A DNA stretch of 64,000 nucleotides from assembly GCA_054601695.1 (NCBI GenBank), contig BAAHQB010000157.1, positions 310,001 to 374,000 on the forward strand. Reading direction: 5' to 3'. Below the pieces are notes generated by a model that worked only from the letters and a program-made list of their open reading frames with translations, did no database searches and was not told where the DNA came from. A program made the translations under genes and the position numbers. Positions within the stretch are counted from its first letter, which is position 1, and every line of letters begins with the position of its first letter. The DNA is from Amorphochlora amoebiformis. Lineage: Eukaryota; Cercozoa; Chlorarachniophyceae. Below are positions 38,805 to 64,000 of the stretch, piece after piece.

Positions 38805-39558
38805 TCTTATCCTGGGTTTTCCACCATTCGTCCGGCCGTTGCCTCCGGCCGCCCCTGGGCCTTTGGGTACTGGTTGAAACTGTTGAATTCAATTGAATTC
38901 GCCTTAAAATTAGCAAACACAGTTTTATATCTTGAAATTCTCTTTTCTCTGTTCGTCATCTTAAGCAATTATCCACATAATTAGCCGAAATACCCTAAAA
39001 TATGCCTTTTGGATAAGCGCTCTAATCGAACTTCACGAGCATAGTAATATTAATCGATAAACATATAGCGAGATAAATTTAGTTCCCAACACCAATGCGG
39101 CGATGCTTCGCTACTACCCGCTACTGTCCGCTCTTCGGCTACTACCCGATGGTCTCCAATTCCAAACGCCGCTGCCATCGTGCTTAGACCCCAGGGCCAG
39201 AAGCCTCGTACAGGAGGTGGAGATTAAGGCCTTGGGCGCACGAGGCATAACACGTTGCACTTTCCTTGTTTAGAATTTCCCCCACATGTCCGGCGCACCC
39301 TACGGTCAACCACGATCACACACACACACACAAATGCAATCAGCAAAAGCGATACCCCCCCACCCTTCCGTCGAGCCCGTTGTGCATAGCCCTCTTCCTT
39401 GCAACCTGCGAATTTTGTTTGTGACTTGAGGTGTCCTGAGAGAACTTTCTAGAGGTTAGGAACCGCCGTGACCACCCTGGGGTCAAGACTTTTGATGGTC
39501 TCGTCTCCTCGGGACTAACACCCAGCTTTCTTCAGGCCCGCTTACAGCCGACCCCAAA
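38805..39558. promoter_or_regulatory. Shared head-to-head intergenic region of genes C and G
   Basis: About 750 bp, free of (TA)n, between divergent genes C and G. It contains the palindrome GAATTCAATTGAATTC (38885-38900) and a short stretch at 39108-39170 with CGCTACTACCCG / CTACTACCCGATGG words related to the body of the SINE candidates. A bidirectional promoter is the simplest reading; no TATA box or known site can be assigned. Confidence 0.5.
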
Positions 39559-55987
<16,429 letters not shown>

Positions 55988-56095
55988 GATCAGATTATTC
56001 AGCATGTCGTAGTCCGAGGACCAATGACTCCTCCACAGAGTGGGGCAATGGTGCTGTTAGGGTTAGGGTTAGGGTTAGGGTTAGGGTTAGGGTGG

Positions 56096-56131
56096 CATTC
56101 AAAGCTAAGATGATTCCGTATATGCAGATAG

Positions 56132-56162
<31 letters not shown>

Positions 56163-56191
56163 GTGTATATATACATATATTACAATATATT

Positions 56192-56222
<31 letters not shown>

Positions 56223-56282
56223 GTATACATATATATGTATATATATATAAATATAATATCATAAAAATGTGTATCCTGCATG

Positions 56283-56367
<85 letters not shown>

Positions 56368-56517
56368 TTCTCTCTCTCTCTCTTTCTCTTTCTCTCTCTT
56401 TTGTCTCTCTCACTCTTTCTTTCTCTCTCTTTCTCTCTCTTTCTTTCTCTATATTTCTCTCTCTCTCTATTCTCACTCTATATCTCTCTCTCGCTCTCTC
56501 TCTCTCTCTTTCTCCCT

Positions 56518-56553
<36 letters not shown>

Positions 56554-56633
56554 ACTCACTCTTACTCTCTCGTCTCTCTCTCTTTCTCTCTCTCTCTTTC
56601 TCTCCTCTCACTCTCTCTTCTCTCTCTCCTCTC

Positions 56634-56724
<91 letters not shown>

Positions 56725-56725
56725 T

Positions 56726-56823
<98 letters not shown>

Positions 56824-56937
56824 TCTCTCTCTCCCTCTTTCTCTCTCTCTTTCTCTCTCTGTATTTCTCTCTTTCTCTCTCTCTTTTTCTCTCTCTTCTC
56901 TCTCTTTCTTCTCTCTCTTTCTTTTCTCTCTCCGTCA

Positions 56938-56970
<33 letters not shown>

Positions 56971-57230
56971 TCTCTCATTCTCTCTCCTCTCTCTTCTCTC
57001 ATTCTCTCTCTCTTTCTCTCTCTCCCTCTCTCTCTCCTCTCTCTTCTCTCATTCTCTCTCTCTTTCTCTCTCTCCCTCTCTCTTCCTCTTTTTCTCTCTT
57101 CTCTCTCTCTTTCTCTCTCTTCTCTCTCTTTCTTCTCTCTCCGTCACTCTCTTCTCTCCTATTCCGCTCATTCTTTGTGTGTGTATGTGTGTTTATGTGT
57201 AAGTATATGTGTTATATATTGTACGTGGGT

Positions 57231-57269
<39 letters not shown>

Positions 57270-57287
57270 ATATGTACTTGAAGATAC

Positions 57288-57369
<82 letters not shown>

Positions 57370-57775
57370 CATATGTACATATATATATATATATATATTA
57401 TATATACATATATATATATATACACATATATGACTTTCGTCAGGGTCGAGGGATCTCGTACGCGGCAACCAATAGCCCATTGGGTAGCCCAAATCCTCTA
57501 GATTCGGGGCGAAATGCAAAACTTGACAGATAGAATGTCATCGCTTAAAGTCTACTAATTCGTATGCCTATAGCTACTGTACTTACCATCAGTATACAGT
57601 CTAATTGATGTCTCGCAAGTTATCGATAACGCATTGCCATCACTCTTAGCGTGCGTACAGCGCCTGTAAATCATTACGGTGACGGCCACAAATACATGCA
57701 TACTTACTAACAGATATAGCTGCTGTATATCTAGTTAGTATATATATACATATATATATATATATATGTATACAA

Positions 57776-57806
<31 letters not shown>

Positions 57807-57825
57807 CGATGTATATACATATATG

Positions 57826-57883
<58 letters not shown>

Positions 57884-58723
57884 TGTACTTTTATGATATA
57901 CAAACATATAGCCGTCCGATTGATTGAGGATCATCAGTAATAATAAGATGGTTAACTTGTCGGCTTTCTAGGATGAGTGAGTACAGACGACCACACGTTG
58001 GGTGCTTGGAATCCTGGAGCCTATAGCTAGAAGTTATATGTAGAAATACTGGTGTCCTGTGTAAAAGTGGGGGGGAATCATTGTTGAGTTAGTTCGGGCA
58101 TTAGTTATTACTTGCGTAGGATTGCCCTTTTGTTTGGTTTAGGTGGTGTTAGTACGTACGTATATTGTACATCGCTCGAATACATATGTACATACGCATG
58201 TTTGCACACTGTTGTACACGTTGGTACGCATGTTGTTACGTATTGTGGTAACTAGTATGTCAAGTACGTGCGTACTTATCCTGGTAGTTGTGATGGTTGT
58301 CCTGTACGTATGTGTACGTATGGTTGCACTCACGTATGTGCGTACGTATATGTGTAGGGTTGCACTGCACGTATGTGCGTACGTATGTAGGTATGTAGGG
58401 TTGCACTGTAGGTATGTGCGCACGTATGTAGGTACGTATGCGCGTTTGTATGTCCTAGGTATGCATACGTGCGCGATATGTATGTGCTGTTCAATGTGCA
58501 CACGTATGTGTGAGTTTGATGTAAAGCATAGATTCACGAGTAACTAGTCATGACTACCGCTGTATGAGTTGTCTAGAGTCTAGAGATGTTATACTGGGCC
58601 GTGTACTGTGAGATTGATTGATATGATTACCACGACATCGATAGTCTAGATGTATAGTATACAGTAGAATACTAATTAAATTACGAGTAGTTGGCTTAGC
58701 ATATATGCCAGCTTATGATATTC

Positions 58724-58764
<41 letters not shown>

Positions 58765-58784
58765 TTTTAATGTCTATATATATA

Positions 58785-58824
<40 letters not shown>

Positions 58825-59056
58825 ACATAATATGTATATACATATATATATATATATATGTGTGTGTATAATATGTATATATGTATATGTGTATATGTAT
58901 GTATATATGTATGTATATTTAGAATAAAGAATATAAATGTATAGAATATATTTAACCAGCTAGCTTTAGAGGAGCTGAAATTGCTCTGACTAGTCTGACA
59001 AGTAATCTACATACAAAGCCACTAAGCCAATATACACAAGACACTACGAGCGGGAC
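56096..59056. other. Intergenic region between genes G and H: simple repeats and a GTACGTATG-type tandem array
   Basis: (TA)n at 56130-56370; a ~790-bp (CT)n/(TTTCTCTC)n pyrimidine tract at 56370-57160; (TA)n at 57230-57430; and mixed unique sequence at 57430-57740 and 57900-58720. A short tandem array lies at 58310-58450, in which GGGTTGCACTG..CGTATGTGCGTACGTATGT repeats about three times with a ~45-base period. (TA)n follows to about 58920. Long Ser/Leu reading frames in the pyrimidine tract are low-complexity artefacts. No exon was found. Confidence 0.7.
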
Positions 59057-59197
59057 TTAATGATTGCTTTGGCGTTTCCACCCGTAAACGAGCAAGATGT
59101 ACACACCCATGATCCCCCACCCAACGGCTAGCAAAGCCCAGAATCCGCTCGAGGTTTTGGGCCGGGGTCTGAATGATACATATTCGATCATGCAATG

Positions 59198-59234
<37 letters not shown>

Positions 59235-59251
59235 TATCGTATATATGTAAA

Positions 59252-59301
<50 letters not shown>

Positions 59302-59447
59302 TATATATATATATATATGTATATATATGTATGTATATATGTATATGTCGTGTATGTACATACATATAAACATTTATATTTACATACATGTAAACATTTA
59401 TATGTAAACTTTTATATATTTATATATATATATATATGTAAATATAT

Positions 59448-59534
<87 letters not shown>

Positions 59535-59536
59535 TT

Positions 59537-59594
<58 letters not shown>

Positions 59595-59627
59595 GAATAT
59601 AAATATGTATATAAATGTAAATATGTG

Positions 59628-59672
<45 letters not shown>

Positions 59673-59752
59673 ATATATGTATGTGAGTATTCTAACAAAA
59701 TACATGGCATCTACACATGTGCATATAGATCGCATGCATCCGTGTTACATAA

Positions 59753-59815
<63 letters not shown>

Positions 59816-59920
59816 GTGTGTGCATATATGCAAGTATTTTTATATTGTATATGTTTATATCATTCATCTACTCATTTAACTGTCCTTATACATGTTCGTG
59901 TAATATAGCACACATATGTA

Positions 59921-60005
<85 letters not shown>

Positions 60006-60176
60006 GTATATATATTTGTATATTTTTTTTGCAGATATCCAACGTACATGATTAGCACACCTGCTCCCTTCGACTTCTAAGGCGTCTCGAAATTCCAGTC
60101 TCTCCTGAATAATCAATAAATTCAAAAATGAAAATGTGGTTTCTCACAATCACACCATGATCATCCGAAATATAAT

Positions 60177-60260
<84 letters not shown>

Positions 60261-60381
60261 ATGTATAACAATAATACCAATAAACATACGCGCACGCTAT
60301 TACTTTTAGTATTAATATATATACACACACGCATATATATGCACATATACACAAATATATATTTATATATATATATACATA

Positions 60382-60479
<98 letters not shown>

Positions 60480-60636
60480 GTAATAGTAATATAGCATAGC
60501 AATATATATTAAGATATGCATGTGGATATAAGAATGTATTTATCTATTTTTATGTTATTAGTGTATTACATATATATAAATGTGCATATATATACACATA
60601 TATAATATATAGTTATATATATATATATATATACAA

Positions 60637-60669
<33 letters not shown>

Positions 60670-61119
60670 AATATATATATAAATATGTCTATGTGTATAA
60701 ATATCTACGTATGTATGAATAAAAAATATACACATATGTATTGTCAAAACAACGATATCAATAGCAATAGAGGACGCAGCTCGAAGATATCCATATAGCC
60801 ACATAATTATAGCTATGCTGGAGATTTCTGGAGATCCCGGAGGCTGCTGGAGATCTCTTATTTGTTACTACCCTGTACTATCGGGTAGTAACGGGGCTTC
60901 AGACGATTAGGGGACAAGACGTGACGTGCTCCGTAACCATTCTCGCACTGTGAACGAAATTCAGGGAATTCTGACTACCATATCGTAGTCATTCGTCAAA
61001 ATCCGAACGGACTAACCCAGCGGGTCAAAAACATGGACCGAAAGTGATATATCATACCGCTGCGCTAACGATATAATACAAATAGAAATATATATATAAT
61101 ATATATGTATATACAAATG

Positions 61120-61153
<34 letters not shown>

Positions 61154-61615
61154 ATATAGAATGTATATATATATATATTATATATTATGCATACATACAT
61201 CATGTTCAGAACTCGAATTCTTCAAGGGCGCAATGAGAGATATCTTTTGAGTGCATTCCAAGGTACGAGAAATTTCCAGGGCTACTGGATTGGAATCTAA
61301 CACAGCCTAGGGTTAGGGTTAGGGTTAGGGTTAGGGTTCGGATTAGGGTTAGGGTTAGGGTTAGGGTCAGGTTTGGGTTTGCCTCGCTCATTCCTACGTC
61401 CATCTCGATGAGGGTCCCACCTATGTGTGTACATTTGTGTAAGTATTAGTATGTAAAGGTATGCATGTATGTGTTATGCATATGATGTCCAAATACGATA
61501 TGTATATGCATTTATATACATACATACATATGTGTATACACACATATACATATAGGTATATACACATACATATATATATATATACATATATATATATATG
61601 TTATATATATATATA

Positions 61616-61693
<78 letters not shown>

Positions 61694-61763
61694 GCGTACA
61701 TTATATAGTACACATACATAATATATTACATATATATATATATATATAACAATATATATATAT

Positions 61764-61794
<31 letters not shown>

Positions 61795-62013
61795 CATATA
61801 TATATGTCATATGTAACACTCATAGGTGTATTTAGATGTAATATTTTCTAAATGTATACAACGTACGCGTACATTGATATATATGCACATTTAGAACAAA
61901 TTCAAATTTATACATATGTACACATGTATACATATACATACATATATATATATATATGTATATATAACATGTATATATACTATATATATATATATATATA
62001 TATTGACATATAC

Positions 62014-62063
<50 letters not shown>

Positions 62064-62263
62064 GTTGACATACATACATACACCCACATGCATACATTTA
62101 TACACATATTAAAAAATATCCCATGGCTGATACATAGCTTGATTTGCATTTAGAGTGGGGTTGGGGTTTGGGTAGTTTTCAAGATACTGCATGCGAAGGT
62201 TGGTTGTCCATTATTCTGCACATTGTGGCCTATAACCATACGCTCTACCTGTAGGCGTATACG

Positions 62264-62344
<81 letters not shown>

Positions 62345-62376
62345 GTATGTATGTATGTATATATATATATATGTGC

Positions 62377-62426
<50 letters not shown>

Positions 62427-62489
62427 ATGTATATATGTATGCGTATTGTATATATATATATATATATATACATATAATATATATGCATA

Positions 62490-62528
<39 letters not shown>

Positions 62529-62619
62529 ATATATATATATATACATACATCACATACATACAGATGCATTTTTTGTTTTAGGCATACACAGGTAGCATAA
62601 TGCAGTATATTATATCATA

Positions 62620-62665
<46 letters not shown>

Positions 62666-62713
62666 ATTTACATATATATCCATACATATATATATATATA
62701 TATACATATATAC

Positions 62714-62745
<32 letters not shown>

Positions 62746-62775
62746 TTATAGTATACATACATACATACAGACATT

Positions 62776-62831
<56 letters not shown>

Positions 62832-63526
62832 CATATATATAATATATATATACATACACATACACATACATACACAACCCCAACACAAACGCACTCCCAC
62901 AAAAACCTTACAGATCGCCAACGTTTCCTTAACAACCTACAATAAAATCTCAACGTAACACCACCACTGTCAACCTTGGCCTCAAGTTAAATCAGCGAGA
63001 GGGCAGGGCTACCTTACACAAATCTTCATACGAACCCTTCTTTCCGACTTCAAACACTCGATTCCACAGGGGGCTGCGATTATATCCATCTCATGACTCA
63101 GACTACGTCTTTGGTACCCGCAACGCGCTAAGCCTGACCCTAATTCTAACCCAACCTCATGAAACTGTAAGTGTAACCGTAACCCTAACCTTAACCCGTA
63201 ATCCAAATCTGGTGTTACCCTAGCCCGAACCCGAATTATGCCCCAACGGTTAGTGACAGGGACTGTATGATAGGATTAGGATTTATAATGGCTTAGGTTG
63301 GGGGTAAGAGCAGGGTTAGGGTTACGTTGGGGTTAAGTTTGGAACCTCGTAGATCCGTACAGGACAGCATTCTGCATTTTGGTCCTGAGACAAACGATAT
63401 AGGTGTTAGGCTCTGGTTGGAGTAAAGGTCTTATTAAGGTTTTGGGGGGCTAGGGGTATTTGTATGGTTTGACCTCTGGGAGTATGGTTGAGAGAGTGCT
63501 TTGAATCCTAGTTAGATAGTTTATAC

Positions 63527-63567
<41 letters not shown>

Positions 63568-63573
63568 ATGTAT

Positions 63574-63617
<44 letters not shown>

Positions 63618-63802
63618 AAATAATATTATGTATATACATATGTATATATATTATTTATTTAAAGATCTATATATATATATATATATCCCGTTGTTCTCGT
63701 GTGATCTCCCCGTGTGCTTCAACTCTCCTCCTCTCCTCCATCGCTAAATCTAAAACACCCTATACATATAACATATATATATATATATATATAATGTACA
63801 TG

Positions 63803-63833
<31 letters not shown>

Positions 63834-63835
63834 CA

Positions 63836-63882
<47 letters not shown>

Positions 63883-64000
63883 CACACACACACACATAGA
63901 AACACAAACCCAGCAACGTACCAATCGAATTCAGCGCACTGTCTCTTCCTGTCTTATCCATCTCCAGCCTATGGGAAGTTCAGGTCAACATTGCCAACAC
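59057..64000 (-). CDS. Gene H: calcineurin-like (PPP/Shewanella-like) metallophosphatase with C-terminal membrane anchor, 5' part beyond the window
   Basis: Firm minus-strand exons: 63013-63089, 62188-62248, 61383-61420, 61199-61306, 60061-60104 and 59057-59168 (TAA). Exon 63013-63089 reads [12 protein letters not shown], the W-x-R region. The next reads [20 protein letters not shown], matching the V-V-G-H-T-x-Q motif whose His binds metal. Then [12 protein letters not shown] and NPVALEI match the D-x-G-M-S ... A-L-E-I end of the domain. A charged linker is followed by one transmembrane segment ([20 protein letters not shown]) and a short basic tail, so the enzyme probably sits as a tail-anchored or type I membrane protein. 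Weaker upstream exons are 63346-63384, about 63688-63760 and about 63919-63965; the N-terminal metal motifs (GDxHG, GDxxDRG, GNHE) are outside the window or unseen. The 76-nt intron at 61307-61382 is made of TTAGGG repeats with a GC donor. Confidence 0.82.
60790..61069 (-). mobile_element. tRNA-like SINE candidate, copy 3
   Basis: The minus strand begins GTTAGCGCAGCGGTATGATA, then a degenerate B-box region, and later CTACCCGATAGTACAGGG, which is related to the body of copy 2. It ends in a GGATCTCC-type motif before (TA)n. It lies in an intron of gene H. Confidence 0.45.
61307..61382 (-). repeat. Intron of gene H made of telomere-like repeat
   Basis: Between exons 61383-61420 and 61199-61306 the 76-nt intron reads, on the minus strand, GCAAACCCAAACCTGA, then nearly uninterrupted CCCTAA units ending CCCTAG. 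The exon borders restore the PPP motif order [18 protein letters not shown] in phase 0. The donor is GC (GAG|GCAAAC) because no GT exists at a compatible place. Confidence 0.7.

Noticed and set aside
56267-57501. Open frames of 311 and 410 codons rich in Ser and Leu, and Glu/Arg-rich frames on the other strand
   Set aside because: They arise from the (CT)n pyrimidine tract; composition is purely low complexity and no family motif or splice border is seen.
58139-58547. 132- and 134-codon frames on opposite strands
   Set aside because: They are mirror translations of the ACGTATGT-rich minisatellite, with Thr/Tyr/His or Val/Cys/Arg bias and no motifs.

Overview
This is a eukaryotic (protist-type) nuclear window. 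About half of it is (TA)n and related simple repeat. Between the repeats lie short, repeat-free islands of 25-300 bases that carry sharp AG/GT borders and read as protein. Joining these islands by hand with continuous reading phase gives eight spliced genes. Nothing looks prokaryotic: there are no operons, Shine-Dalgarno sites, rRNA genes or CRISPR arrays. Scattered TTAGGG/TTTAGGG arrays, (TA)n-filled introns and the gene content (BT1 transporter, PCO/ADO thiol dioxygenase, PPP-like phosphatase with a C-terminal membrane anchor) suit an alga or SAR-type protist, but I cannot name the lineage.

Layout from left to right: gene E (minus, 268-3273, 5' end unresolved, Ser/Asp-rich); gene D (minus, 3979-8319, small Tudor-like protein); gene A (minus, 9132-20860, 21 exons, predicted secreted or ER charged protein); gene B (plus, 21335-31223, 18 exons, secreted protein with a possible dioxygenase-like C-terminal half); gene F (plus, 33128-34982, small unknown protein); gene C (minus, 36804-38804, cysteine/cysteamine-type thiol dioxygenase); gene G (plus, 39559-55987, 22 exons, BT1 folate-biopterin transporter family); gene H (minus, 59057 to beyond the right edge, calcineurin-like/PPP phosphatase). 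A/B and C/G are head-to-head pairs that share short (TA)-free intergenic regions.

The most unusual structure is in the introns. Many splice borders occur in two or three local copies, the extra copies holding a few exon bases plus the splice site beside (TA)n. One 76-nt intron of gene H is almost entirely TTAGGG-type repeat and appears to use a GC donor. TTAGGG arrays carrying a shared ~75-nt spacer sit inside and at the end of the transporter gene, and its last exon reads into one array before stopping. A tRNA-like SINE candidate occurs three times. An intron of gene G holds two opposed repeat arrays.

All exon models were made by eye from splice consensus and phase, without transcripts or homology searches. 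Family calls for C, G and H rest on recognised motifs and are strong. A, B, D, E and F are phase-consistent but mostly unidentified.
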